Below, piece by piece: positions 34,605-40,508 of a DNA stretch of 42,957 bases (position 1 is the first letter of the stretch; each line of letters begins with the position of its first letter). The translations under genes and the position numbers were made by a program. Below the pieces are notes generated by a model. It worked only from the letters and a program-made list of their open reading frames with translations. It did not search any database and had not been told where the DNA came from. Source of the DNA: a virus; the IMG/VR virus record IMGVR_UViG_3300034106_001844, positions 1-42,957 of that record; one strand, written 5' to 3'.

Positions 34605-35292
34605 TGTTTTGAATCTAGGCTATGTAGGTCTAGTTTCAACTATGGGAAATGATTTAGAAGTTGCTAATGCTGCTAGAGTTTCCTTTGATAAAAGAAGTGA
34701 ATTAGATATGACTGGTCTTTTGAAAAGTAAAGATAAGAAACTAATTGACTTCCTTTGGAAAGAAGAACATACATCACCTTTCAGACATTGCGTTCTTTCT
34801 TTTGAAATTTATGCGCCACTTATGGTAGCACGCCAACATTGGAAGTATGCCGTTGCCTCCACATTCGTAGACGATCAGAACGGATGGAATGAGTCGTCAC
34901 GCAGATACATCACAGAGGAACCTGAGTTCTACATCCCCACAGCGGAAGACTGGAGAAGTGCACCTGAGAACTCTAAGCAGGGATCAGGAGAGCCAATTAA
35001 TTACGGTCTAGGGATAGAACTCACGATGAGATTATTCAACATGATTGAGGCCGCAGAAGTAGAATACAACAACGCTCTGGAGATGGGTGTATGTGCAGAA
35101 CAGGCTAGATTATTCCTTCCTGCATATGGAATGTATGTGCGATACAGGTGGACAACCTCACTTCATGGAATAATGCACTTTACTCAGCAGAGATTAGCCC
35201 ACGACGCACAGAAAGAAATAACAGATTATGCTCTTGCAATGAAGTCGCTCGCAGAAGAAGCATTTCCTTATTCATTGAGTCTTGTTACATGA
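34591..35292 (+). CDS. thyX: Flavin-dependent thymidylate synthase
   Basis: 233 residues. ThyX makes dTMP from dUMP using FAD, NADPH and methylene-tetrahydrofolate. EHTSPFRHCVLSFEIYAP (59-76) is the conserved N-terminal block. DAQKEI and the C-terminal AFPYSL are also typical. The signature normally written RHRxxSxNExSxR is altered: RQHWKYAVAS (81-90) has Lys-Tyr-Ala where Arg-His-Arg is expected, and about eight extra residues precede NESSRRY (100-106). It is probably active but variant. It overlaps its neighbours by 4-14 bases. Confidence 0.88.
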   Translation: MKKIDVLNLGYVGLVSTMGNDLEVANAARVSFDKRSELDMTGLLKSKDKKLIDFLWKEEHTSPFRHCVLSFEIYAPLMVARQHWKYAVASTFVDDQNGWNESSRRYITEEPEFYIPTAEDWRSAPENSKQGSGEPINYGLGIELTMRLFNMIEAAEVEYNNALEMGVCAEQARLFLPAYGMYVRYRWTTSLHGIMHFTQQRLAHDAQKEITDYALAMKSLAEEAFPYSLSLVT

Positions 35293-35474
35293 GAGCCTGG
35301 ATTGAAAATGATGACGATATAACGCCATATGTCGAAATTGACATATATGAGGGCGGGGAAATGGTAGAAGCAATAGGATTTCCTATGAGGCCATTACCAT
35401 GGCGTATAGAATTAGATACTAATGATATACATGATGCTATCATTATAGAAGACGATGAGGAGCAAGATGACTGA
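35289..35474 (+). CDS. Small acidic protein downstream of thyX
   Basis: 61 residues from ATG 35289, which overlaps the thyX stop (ATGA). The product (MRAWIENDDDITPYVEI ...) is very acidic, ending IIEDDEEQDD. A longer reading frame starting inside thyX exists, but the coupled start is more natural. Function unknown. Confidence 0.6.
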   Translation: MRAWIENDDDITPYVEIDIYEGGEMVEAIGFPMRPLPWRIELDTNDIHDAIIIEDDEEQDD

Positions 35475-35658
35475 CGAGCAGTTTGAAATTGTTCAAGAGT
35501 TATTATCAGCAATATACATTCAATTAGCACGCAATTATGATATGTTGTGTATAAGTACAAGTAATCAAGAGAAGATGCTTGAAATGTACAATAGACACAA
35601 AGAGGGTCGTGTCTTCGCCCCGCCCCCGTCTTTACTTATGGATGAAGATGAGCAGTAA
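35467..35658 (+). CDS. Small helical protein
   Basis: 63 residues from ATG 35467, overlapping the previous stop by 8 bases. It looks mainly helical (DEQFEIVQELLSAIYIQLA). Nothing identifies its function. It is part of the tightly overlapped thyX operon. Confidence 0.55.
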   Translation: MTDEQFEIVQELLSAIYIQLARNYDMLCISTSNQEKMLEMYNRHKEGRVFAPPPSLLMDEDEQ

Positions 35659-35731
35659 CGATATTCAATTTCTTATTTTGATATTGCTTTGTGCAACCTT
35701 TCTCACTCTTGGAATGACTTGGAAAAAATAA
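35648..35731 (+). CDS. 27-residue membrane peptide
   Basis: A short ORF (MSSNDIQFLILILLCATF ...) with one hydrophobic segment (IQFLILILLCATFLTLGM) and a basic end (WKK). It overlaps the preceding gene by 11 bases and shares a TAATG junction with the HNH gene, so it fits the operon's overlap pattern. It is a likely single-pass membrane peptide of unknown role. Confidence 0.5.
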   Translation: MSSNDIQFLILILLCATFLTLGMTWKK

Positions 35732-36069
35732 TGACAAGAAATGAAAAACGAAATAGAGATCGTAAGATCAAATGGTCTATGTCTGGTCTTATTAAGAAGT
35801 CTAGAGGTTGCGAAAGTGAATCTTGCCCTCTTCCCCCCGATTTTTCATTTGAATCTGTCGATTTAGACTTTGATCACATAGATCCTAATCAAAAGAAGGC
35901 AAATGTATCAGATCTGATACGATCTGACTACGCTTGGACTACTATTGCCAAAGAAATCAATAAATGTCGTGTGATATGTAAGATATGTCATGCTAGACAT
36001 TCCCGCGATACCCGCGCTTCCTATAACGAACATAAAACTATCAATGTCCCGCTCTATATCTACCAATAG
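35731..36069 (+). CDS. HNH endonuclease-like protein
   Basis: 112 residues from ATG 35731, which overlaps the previous stop (TAATG); an upstream in-frame ATG is less likely. The HNH fold is indicated by Cys27/Cys32, DFDHID with His49, a following Asn (KANVSDLI), then CRVICKICHARHS with Cys83/Cys86 and His87/His90. HNH proteins cut or nick DNA; many phages carry free-standing copies acting in packaging or as homing enzymes. This one is far from any terminase in the window. Confidence 0.8.
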   Translation: MTRNEKRNRDRKIKWSMSGLIKKSRGCESESCPLPPDFSFESVDLDFDHIDPNQKKANVSDLIRSDYAWTTIAKEINKCRVICKICHARHSRDTRASYNEHKTINVPLYIYQ

Positions 36070-36157
36070 GCACGATCGTTCCGATTACTGCATTATAGTG
36101 CAGTATTTTTTACTTTTTTCTGCATTCTAGTGCAGTATCGGCATGATCGTTCCGATT
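36070..36157. repeat. Duplicated hairpin block (A-B / B'-A')
   Basis: A near-identical 17-base word, GCACGATCGTTCCGATT (36070-36086) and GCATGATCGTTCCGATT (36141-36157), brackets two related hairpins, CTGCATTATAGTGCAG and CTGCATTCTAGTGCAG. The order is word, hairpin, T-rich stretch, hairpin, word. A further GCATGATCGTT lies at 41340-41350, upstream of tRNA-Leu. It could be a binding site array as well as a terminator. Confidence 0.75.
36086..36119 (+). terminator. Terminator of the thyX-HNH operon
   Basis: A 7-base-pair stem TACTGCA / TGCAGTA (36086-36092 and 36099-36105) is followed by a long T-rich run on the plus strand (TTTTTTACTTTTTT). It lies 17 bases after the HNH stop codon. Confidence 0.8.
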
Positions 36158-36433
36158 TTACTTCTCATAACTGGAATATATCTTATCATTTATGATAACT
36201 ATACCAATTGCCGACTTTTTACTGTACTATTCGCCGTTATAAAAATGTTATATTTTAATTTGATGAAAATGTTAATGGCTGTCTATTTTGGATGATACAC
36301 AATCTGATAGATAGTACGATTTTCAACTAGTGCGCCCATACCCCTCCCCCTATACGATGACCCCCCACCCCCTCCGTTATGAACCCGTTATAAATCCTGT
36401 CCGATTTACCCCAGTTTGTATACCCCTAAGGGT
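36158..36433. other. Non-coding region between the two arms
   Basis: No convincing gene. From 36160 to about 36320 it is A+T-rich. At 36347-36378 it becomes a C-rich tract (CCCCTCCCCC, then CCCCCCACCCCC), so the minus strand has four G runs of 4-6. ATACCC/GGGTAT at 36420-36435 is an inverted repeat overlapping the first TGTCAGACCCC promoter. TGTCCGATTT at 36399 recurs before two other promoters. An origin or regulatory region is possible. Confidence 0.6.
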
Positions 36434-36434
36434 A

Positions 36435-36464
36435 TGGTCAATGTCAGACCCCTATGATTAGATA
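36435..36464 (+). promoter_or_regulatory. TGTCAGACCCC promoter 1
   Basis: TGGTCA (-35), spacer holding TGTCAGACCCC at 36442, then TTAGATA as -10. It drives the 47-residue zinc-ribbon gene, which has its own GAAAGG ribosome site. Confidence 0.75.
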
Positions 36465-36496
36465 GATACATAAGCAAGAGAACGAAAGGAAACGAA

Positions 36497-36640
36497 ATGA
36501 GAATCACCAAGGCTAGCCTCCGTAGCATCGTCAAGAATGCACGATGCAACGACTGTGGAGGAAAGCACTACGCTGCAATGGCTATCGTCAATGACGATAT
36601 CCTGTGCGCTAACTGTCATCAGGCTAGGGCTTTCGCCTGA
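36497..36640 (+). CDS. 47-residue zinc-ribbon protein
   Basis: The product (begins MRITKASLRSIVKNARC) has two Cys-x2-Cys pairs, CNDC and CANC, 17 residues apart, as in small zinc ribbons. GAAAGG lies upstream at normal spacing. It is the first gene of the G+C-richer right arm, with a promoter of the shared type in front and another just after its stop. DNA binding is possible; function unknown. Confidence 0.65.
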   Translation: MRITKASLRSIVKNARCNDCGGKHYAAMAIVNDDILCANCHQARAFA

Positions 36641-36641
36641 C

Positions 36642-36663
36642 TGTCAGACCCCCATGGTAGGGT
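36642..36663 (+). promoter_or_regulatory. TGTCAGACCCC promoter 2
   Basis: TGTCAGACCCC at 36642 with TAGGGT 16 bases later (36658-36663). The -35 region is weak. It lies immediately after the stop of the zinc-ribbon gene and before the 86-residue gene. Confidence 0.65.
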
Positions 36664-36749
36664 GTACCTATAACTGAATATCTCCTAGGCAAATAAGCCC
36701 CATGAGGGATGAGCCCTAGGCCACACCGTAAGAAAGAAAGGTAAGACAA

Positions 36750-37010
36750 ATGATTAGCACTACTCCTATCAGGACTCCTAAGAATCCTGCCCCCACTTGC
36801 CGTTGTGGTGAGTGCATTGCCGATCCCATGACCTCTCATGGTATCTACATGATCGGAGCCTATAAGGTTCCTGCTGTCCTCTCGCTCCGTGGTGGGCGGG
36901 TTACTGAACCTGAGGTTGCTTGGGAGAGTGTTAGCACTATCACTCGCGGTAAGGTAACTAAGATCTTCCCGTTTGCTCAGGCTAATGATGATAGGCGGTG
37001 GCTTATCTAA
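36750..37010 (+). CDS. Small protein with CRCGEC motif
   Basis: 86 residues with a Cys-rich N-terminal motif (PTCRCGECIAD) and a basic C-terminal half (ITRGKVTKIFPF). GAAAGG precedes the ATG. The next gene begins in its stop (TAATG). I recognise no family. Confidence 0.6.
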   Translation: MISTTPIRTPKNPAPTCRCGECIADPMTSHGIYMIGAYKVPAVLSLRGGRVTEPEVAWESVSTITRGKVTKIFPFAQANDDRRWLI

Positions 37011-37174
37011 TGAACGCATCACCATACCGTGGCATTGCACCACGCACTACTCCCGCATTGCGTGCGCGTCGCGCATTGGTTGCACGCATTGGTCACGATG
37101 CTGCAGCACAACAGGATGCGGAGCGCGTAGACTACTACCGTGACCTGATGCGACAGGCTAGGCTGTCAAAATAA
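37010..37174 (+). CDS. 54-residue basic helical protein
   Basis: The product (begins MNASPYRGIAPRTTPALRA) is Arg/Ala-rich and ends RDLMRQARLSK. Its ATG overlaps the previous stop. High Arg content and helical character would suit nucleic-acid binding, but there is no motif. The first composite palindrome follows 24 bases after its stop. Confidence 0.55.
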   Translation: MNASPYRGIAPRTTPALRARRALVARIGHDAAAQQDAERVDYYRDLMRQARLSK

Positions 37175-37197
37175 TTTCTAGAAATCGGCGTGTTGCA

Positions 37198-37270
37198 CTT
37201 GACAACATGCGATTTTTGGCGCGCGCCGAAATTCTAGGTTTGTCAAGTTACGACGTACATATTTTTCCCC
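37198..37270 (+). repeat. Composite palindrome copy 1
   Basis: 73 bases: CTTGACAACA, then GGCGCGCGCC centred at 37222.5, then GTTTGTCAAGTTACGAC, and TTTTTCCCC at the end. The two outer arms are inverted and equidistant from the central palindrome. Promoter 3 follows 66 bases later. Confidence 0.9.
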
Positions 37271-37336
37271 TAGATTTTTGTGATCTAGCCCACAGAAAAA
37301 AACTTTGAAAATGTCCGATTTGTATGCATTCTGGAT

Positions 37337-37366
37337 TTGACCATTGTCAGTCCCCTAGTGTAGAGT
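37337..37366 (+). promoter_or_regulatory. TGTCAGACCCC promoter 3
   Basis: TTGACC, 18-base spacer with TGTCAGTCCCC at 37345, TAGAGT at 37361. ATG follows after seven bases, so the transcript is almost leaderless. Upstream, TGTCCGATTTGTAT (37312) recurs at 39567. Confidence 0.8.
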
Positions 37367-37373
37367 CGGAGAC

Positions 37374-37490
37374 ATGAGAAAGACACCATGCACAGGGATT
37401 CATAAGTCCACTATCGCTTCCGGCCTCTCCTTCTGGTGCGCTGGTTGTGGAGAGTGGAACGTCGTCAATGGAAAGGCGGTCAGGGCATGA
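37374..37490 (+). CDS. 38-residue Cys-x2-Cys peptide
   Basis: The product (begins MRKTPCTGIHKSTIA) contains CAGCGEW, one zinc-knuckle-like pair, plus Cys6 and His10. Its ATG lies seven bases after the -10 of promoter 3. The next gene starts in its stop (ATGA), so it may act as a translated leader as well as a protein. Confidence 0.55.
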   Translation: MRKTPCTGIHKSTIASGLSFWCAGCGEWNVVNGKAVRA

Positions 37491-37768
37491 TCGATTCAGT
37501 AGATCGTATCGTCACCACTCCAATGCGAGAGTGCCCCCCATTTGTAGAGGGTATCCTTGGGGAGAATAGCAAGGGCGTTCTCCATACTAGGTGGTTCTGC
37601 ATCGAACCGCTAGAGGATGACTGGTTCCTTGTAACCGACACGCATGGCAATACCATGCAGTCCCGTGGCTCTGCTATGGTAAAGTGGCTCAAGCCTGAGG
37701 ACATGAACGATCCTGTAATCCAAGCAGAACTAATTACTGGCCTAGCACAGATGGGAATCGAACTGTGA
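37487..37768 (+). CDS. Hypothetical 93-residue protein
   Basis: From ATG 37487, overlapping the previous stop. It is a soluble protein with a strand-rich middle (TRWFCIEPLEDDWFLVTDTH) and a helical end (PVIQAELITGLAQM). No family recognised. It is followed by a coupled GTG-started membrane peptide. Confidence 0.6.
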   Translation: MIDSVDRIVTTPMRECPPFVEGILGENSKGVLHTRWFCIEPLEDDWFLVTDTHGNTMQSRGSAMVKWLKPEDMNDPVIQAELITGLAQMGIEL

Positions 37769-37860
37769 GAACACTCGCACAACATGTCTTGTCATTCGTC
37801 ATCATTAGCGGTATCCTTACTGCTATGGCAATCGTTGGTGGAATAGAGGGAGGCTTCTAA
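37765..37860 (+). CDS. 31-residue membrane peptide
   Basis: Starts at GTG 37765 inside the preceding stop (GTGA) and ends in a TAATG junction with the next gene. One hydrophobic segment (VLSFVIISGILTAMAIVGG) spans most of it. Both tight junctions argue that it is real. Confidence 0.55.
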   Translation: MRTLAQHVLSFVIISGILTAMAIVGGIEGGF

Positions 37861-38132
37861 TGATTACCCGCGCTGAGACATATGGTGATAGGCACTACAT
37901 CAACGCCAAGGCCAAGATCGCTCACCCCATGGCAGACGAGGTATCTATCGCAATGGGCGATGGGGCATATGCACGCTTTCCGCATTCTGTCGAACTCGCA
38001 TTCTTCAAGAATGGGGAATGGGTTACTGAACCTCTTCCTGAGTTTGCTGAACTCTACTCTTCAGAGGTTTATCCCTACGTTCCGCTGATCTACTTCGCGC
38101 AATTCATGGAGAACTACAGGGCGGTGGAGTAA
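37860..38132 (+). CDS. Hypothetical 90-residue protein
   Basis: A soluble protein (RAETYGDRHYINAKAKIAHP ...) with an amphipathic, aromatic-rich C-terminus (YPYVPLIYFAQFMENY). It is coupled to both neighbours by one-base overlaps. A second frame across the same bases is the shadow. No family recognised. Confidence 0.6.
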   Translation: MITRAETYGDRHYINAKAKIAHPMADEVSIAMGDGAYARFPHSVELAFFKNGEWVTEPLPEFAELYSSEVYPYVPLIYFAQFMENYRAVE

Positions 38133-38320
38133 TGGCTAAAGTAGCAGAGCGTCGTCCATTCGATATCAATATGACCATGCAATGGAATGACATTCAAGAA
38201 TTGCTCACACGATGCAAGCGCATGTGGGCATGTGCTGAGAATGATGACGACTTCCAAGCCATAGAATATATGGAGAGGGTTCTACATAAACTTGCAGAGA
38301 ATATTCGAACTAGGACTTGA
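38132..38320 (+). CDS. Hypothetical 62-residue helical protein
   Basis: Mostly helical (NDIQELLTRCKRMWACAEN, YMERVLHKLAENI). Its stop codon TGA lies inside the CTTGACAA arm of the second composite palindrome, so the repeat begins within the coding end. No known family. Confidence 0.6.
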   Translation: MAKVAERRPFDINMTMQWNDIQELLTRCKRMWACAENDDDFQAIEYMERVLHKLAENIRTRT

Positions 38321-38388
38321 CAAATACTGAAAAGTGGCGCGCGCCAGATTTTGACATTTGTCAAGTTACGACACTAGGAAATTTCCCC
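38316..38388 (+). repeat. Composite palindrome copy 2 (best conserved)
   Basis: CTTGACAAAT (38316-38325) and ATTTGTCAAG (38356-38365) are perfect inverted repeats. Both are ten bases from GGCGCGCGCC (38336-38345), with all three centred on 38340.5. TTACGAC and AAATTTCCCC complete the 73 bases. Confidence 0.92.
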
Positions 38389-38397
38389 TGGAATTTC

Positions 38398-38426
38398 TTG
38401 TCATTGTCGTAGGGGTGTGCTAGCAT
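38398..38426 (+). promoter_or_regulatory. TGTC-spacer promoter 4 (variant)
   Basis: TTGTCA, 17-base spacer, TAGCAT, then six bases to ATG. The spacer word is TGTCGTAGGGG instead of TGTCAGACCCC but keeps the exact 16-base distance to the -10. Confidence 0.7.
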
Positions 38427-38432
38427 TCTCTC

Positions 38433-38579
38433 ATGATCAAGAATCGTAAGCGTACCCGTGATGAAATTCAGCGTACCTTGGAATTGCGTCGGAGTAATAT
38501 AGCGCAACCCCATCGGAATAAGGCTAAGTATTCTCGCAAGCCCAAGCATCGTGATCGTTTCGTTATCGAAAATGACTGA
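38433..38579 (+). CDS. 48-residue very basic protein
   Basis: The product (begins MIKNRKRTRDEIQRTLE) is rich in Arg, Lys and His (RNKAKYSRKPKHRDRF). ATG is six bases after the -10 of promoter 4, giving a leaderless transcript. Nucleic-acid or ribosome binding is conceivable; no family recognised. Confidence 0.6.
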   Translation: MIKNRKRTRDEIQRTLELRRSNIAQPHRNKAKYSRKPKHRDRFVIEND

Positions 38580-38586
38580 TTCCCCC

Positions 38587-38615
38587 TTTCCAATGTCGGA
38601 CCCTAGTGCTAGGAT
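38587..38615 (+). promoter_or_regulatory. TGTCAGACCCC promoter 5
   Basis: TTTCCA, 17-base spacer with TGTCGGACCCT at 38594, TAGGAT at 38610, then six bases to ATG 38622. A leaderless promoter. Confidence 0.8.
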
Positions 38616-38621
38616 CATTCC

Positions 38622-39167
38622 ATGACAACGATGACAGATACCCTCGCCCCTACCGCTACTGATACCTTCCGTTCCATTATCATGACCGCCACCCTCGCGC
38701 AGATGGAGCAAGCAGCCGTCTGGTATCGTGACGCGGAGGAAGTTGCGGAGGAGGTTGCTCGTAACCTTGACACTACCCTAGAGGTAGGCGCATCCATCGT
38801 CGCAGCATTCTCGCCGCGTGAGCGTTGGTCCACTAACGTCGCCAAGGCTATTGCATTCTCGCTTGGTCAGACCCCTAAGGGCTTGGGCAATAATCTTCGC
38901 ATGGCTCAGGCTTCCATGGTCGCAGGCTTCGATGCTCTGAACGGCTTGAAGACTAACGCATTCGCTCGCGCCATTGCTGGCGATGCTGACGCGGTTGTCA
39001 TTGACGTTTGGATGATGCGAGCCGCTGGCATGGATACTGACTCTCCCAATAAGTCACAGTATCTCGCGCTATCGTCTGCGGTTGCTACGGTTGCAGATGA
39101 GTTTAGCATCACCCCGCGCACCGCGCAGGCTCTTATCTGGATTATCGTGCGAGGGGGTGCAGCATGA
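38622..39167 (+). CDS. HhH-glycosylase-like phage protein (family tentative)
   Basis: 181 residues, the largest complete protein of the right arm. Residues 34-38 (WYRDA), 62-72 (AFSPRERWSTN), the segment LNGLKTNAFARAI, and 127-131 (IDVWM) follow the pattern of a family common in actinophages and plasmids. I recall it as HhH DNA-glycosylase-like or a DUF; this needs a profile search. An Asp in IDVW would suit a helix-hairpin-helix glycosylase site, which is inference. G+C content is clearly higher than in left-arm genes. Leaderless from promoter 5. Confidence 0.65.
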   Translation: MTTMTDTLAPTATDTFRSIIMTATLAQMEQAAVWYRDAEEVAEEVARNLDTTLEVGASIVAAFSPRERWSTNVAKAIAFSLGQTPKGLGNNLRMAQASMVAGFDALNGLKTNAFARAIAGDADAVVIDVWMMRAAGMDTDSPNKSQYLALSSAVATVADEFSITPRTAQALIWIIVRGGAA

Positions 39168-39322
39168 CATACTTTGCAATGGATGGAAACTACGGAAGCG
39201 CACACGGCCTAGTTGTCATTGACACTAGCGGGTGGACTGATAAAGATTGGGACAGGGTAGAGAATGCAACCGATGATGATAGGTTCATCGTCGCGGTCGC
39301 TATTGCGGAGGAATACTCATGA
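39164..39322 (+). CDS. Hypothetical 52-residue protein
   Basis: Starts inside the previous stop (ATGA). The product (begins MTYFAMDGNYGSAHG) is acidic and ends IAEEYS. It looks like a small soluble alpha/beta protein (GLVVIDTSGW). No family recognised. Confidence 0.55.
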   Translation: MTYFAMDGNYGSAHGLVVIDTSGWTDKDWDRVENATDDDRFIVAVAIAEEYS

Positions 39323-39378
39323 ATGATATCACGCTAGAGAACTTTCGGGAGATGCTGCGCGATTTTGTGGGGGTGTGA
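39319..39378 (+). CDS. 19-residue peptide ORF
   Basis: A very short ORF (MNDITLENFREMLRDFVGV) that overlaps the previous gene by 4 bases and ends two bases before the next ATG. Its existence rests on the overlap pattern alone. It could serve only to carry ribosomes to the next start. Confidence 0.35.
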   Translation: MNDITLENFREMLRDFVGV

Positions 39379-39379
39379 A

Positions 39380-39484
39380 ATGGAAGATGTAATCGCATGG
39401 GGTTTTCTAGGTGCGACATTTTTTATCCTGGCCGCAATTTTTATTTTTATCATCGGAATCCTTTTCCAAATTTTTCGCAGATAG
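39380..39484 (+). CDS. 34-residue membrane peptide
   Basis: Nearly the whole product is hydrophobic (FLGATFFILAAIFIFIIGIL), with an acidic start and basic end (FRR), so it is probably a single-pass membrane peptide. Its stop is just before the CTTGACAAAT arm of palindrome copy 3. Confidence 0.55.
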   Translation: MEDVIAWGFLGATFFILAAIFIFIIGILFQIFRR

Positions 39485-39485
39485 A

Positions 39486-39558
39486 CTTGACAAATCCGCT
39501 CGGGCGGCGCGCGCCCGAAATTCTAAAATGTCAAATTACGACACCTTGGATTTTTCCC
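39486..39558 (+). repeat. Composite palindrome copy 3
   Basis: CTTGACAAAT, a GC-rich centre with GGCGCGCGCC (39506-39515), the right arm AAATGTCAAA followed by TTACGAC, and TTTTTCCC. The arms keep the same distance from the centre as in copy 2. TTTTCCC/GGAAAA adds a small hairpin downstream. Confidence 0.9.
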
Positions 39559-39599
39559 AGGAAAAGTGTCCGATTTGTATATATTTTGGATTCGTTCAA

Positions 39600-39621
39600 T
39601 GTCATACCCCCATGATAGCCT
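39600..39621 (+). promoter_or_regulatory. TGTCAGACCCC promoter 6
   Basis: TGTCATACCCC at 39600, TAGCCT at 39616. The -35 is poor (near TCGTTC). TGTCCGATTTGTAT lies upstream at 39567. A GAAAGG leader precedes the next gene. Confidence 0.7.
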
Positions 39622-39646
39622 TAGGGCATAGAAAGAAAGGCTAGAA

Positions 39647-39856
39647 ATGAACAACACTCTCCATTCCCACCTCGTTTGCTGCTTTTGCGATAACGAGATT
39701 TCCCTGGATGCCAAGTGGTGCGGACTGTGCCATGAATACAAGGGCATCATGACGGTAGAAGCCTTTGAGGACTACCTCAAGGTTCCCTTCGATTGTGACT
39801 GCCTCCCCACTATTGCCGATCCATTGTCAGACCCCGATGATAGGATGTCAGCATGA
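39647..39856 (+). CDS. Small zinc-ribbon protein
   Basis: 69 residues with CCFC (11-14) and CGLC (25-28), a classical double Cys-x2-Cys ribbon, then FDCDC. The last residues (DPLSDPDDRMSA) are encoded by promoter 7, which lies inside the gene end. GAAAGG is the ribosome site. Confidence 0.65.
   Translation: MNNTLHSHLVCCFCDNEISLDAKWCGLCHEYKGIMTVEAFEDYLKVPFDCDCLPTIADPLSDPDDRMSA
39825..39846 (+). promoter_or_regulatory. TGTCAGACCCC promoter 7, inside a gene end
   Basis: TGTCAGACCCC at 39825, TAGGAT at 39841, six bases to ATG 39853. The whole site lies within the coding end of the zinc-ribbon gene and is read there as SDPDD. Confidence 0.75.
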
Positions 39857-39957
39857 ACCTAGAAGAACTATACGAGAACTTCCTCCGCTTGGAGGCCACC
39901 CTTGACCTTGACCCCAACCCTTGGGTGTCAGACCCCTCTGATAAGGTGAAGCCATGA
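39853..39957 (+). CDS. 34-residue acidic peptide
   Basis: The product (begins MNLEELYENFLRLEATLDL) is acidic and helical. Its C-terminus VSDPSDKVKP is encoded by promoter 8. The start is leaderless from promoter 7 and overlaps the previous stop. No family. Confidence 0.5.
   Translation: MNLEELYENFLRLEATLDLDPNPWVSDPSDKVKP
39926..39947 (+). promoter_or_regulatory. TGTCAGACCCC promoter 8, inside a gene end
   Basis: TGTCAGACCCC at 39926, TAAGGT at 39942, six bases to ATG 39954. Again entirely within the coding end of the preceding gene. Confidence 0.75.
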
Positions 39958-40085
39958 CAACATACAAGGTGTTCGTAGATGGAGAGTTTTTCTCCACGGT
40001 TGCCACCCGCGAGGGTGCTGAGACTATCCGAGACTTTTGGGCATCACCCCGTCAGACCGTTGAGATTGTGGAGGTGAAGGCATGA
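39954..40085 (+). CDS. 43-residue protein, related to 40228-40380
   Basis: The product (MTTYKVFVDGEFFSTVATR ...) has a beta-hairpin-like start, YKVFVDGEFFSTVATREGA. This resembles the YKVYYGGQYMCSFFDRDGA segment of the protein two genes downstream. It is leaderless from promoter 8. Function unknown. Confidence 0.55.
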   Translation: MTTYKVFVDGEFFSTVATREGAETIRDFWASPRQTVEIVEVKA

Positions 40086-40228
40086 GGACGAGCGTGGACT
40101 TTGAGAAGGCGTGGCTTGACGTTTACTACATGTTGGAGGACAACGCCTTCGACTATGCGCGGTGCATGTATCTGGACGACGGCACTCTGATTGTCGATGG
40201 AGTGCGCTATGAGGAGGTTCCTTTCTAA
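40082..40228 (+). CDS. 48-residue protein
   Basis: The product (begins MRTSVDFEKAWLDVYY) is acidic, with MYLDDGTLIVDGVRYEEV at the end. It overlaps the preceding stop by 4 bases and meets the next gene with TAATG. No family. Confidence 0.55.
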   Translation: MRTSVDFEKAWLDVYYMLEDNAFDYARCMYLDDGTLIVDGVRYEEVPF

Positions 40229-40380
40229 TGCAGAATATCTACAAGGTCTACTACGGTGGACAGTACATGTGTTCATTCTTTGATAGGGATGGTGCCCTTG
40301 ATTGGGTCGCCACCCTCCTCGCGGAAGGCGAGGGGACCTTCGATGACTACGAGATTCTGGATGGGAGTGACTTCCTATGA
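40228..40380 (+). CDS. 50-residue protein, related to 39954-40085
   Basis: The product (begins MQNIYKVYYGGQYMCSF) repeats the YKVxxxGxxxxxFxxRxGA pattern of the 43-residue protein, suggesting an old duplication around the 48-residue gene. Acidic C-terminus. One-base and 4-base overlaps with its neighbours. Confidence 0.55.
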   Translation: MQNIYKVYYGGQYMCSFFDRDGALDWVATLLAEGEGTFDDYEILDGSDFL

Positions 40381-40508
40381 GTTACCATCCCATCACTCAC
40401 GATGAATTCGATCAGATACTGCGCGAGTCGGAGATTCGTTGTCGTACCCTCATGATAGGATCTTTCCATGTTGAGAAGCAGGAAGCAGGCGGGGAAGCAC
40501 AAGACTAA
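40377..40508 (+). CDS. 43-residue ORF spanning promoter 9
   Basis: The ORF (begins MSYHPITHDEFDQIL) starts within the previous stop. Its second half is read through promoter 9 and overlaps the next gene by 41 bases in another frame. The N-terminal part looks protein-like; the C-terminal part may be only a by-product of the overlap. Confidence 0.4.
   Translation: MSYHPITHDEFDQILRESEIRCRTLMIGSFHVEKQEAGGEAQD
40440..40461 (+). promoter_or_regulatory. TGTCAGACCCC promoter 9
   Basis: TGTCGTACCCT at 40440, TAGGAT at 40456, six bases to ATG 40468. It drives the basic 48-residue gene and, through it, the WhiB gene. Confidence 0.75.

Noticed and set aside
36070-36157. A CRISPR-like repeat-spacer array
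   Set aside because: Only two copies of the word, in a mirrored arrangement with hairpins, and no cas genes.
37239-37254. TTGTCAAG as an L5-type stoperator
   Set aside because: It shares only TGTCAAG with the mycobacteriophage L5 site; the GGTGG part is missing and no repressor gene is seen.
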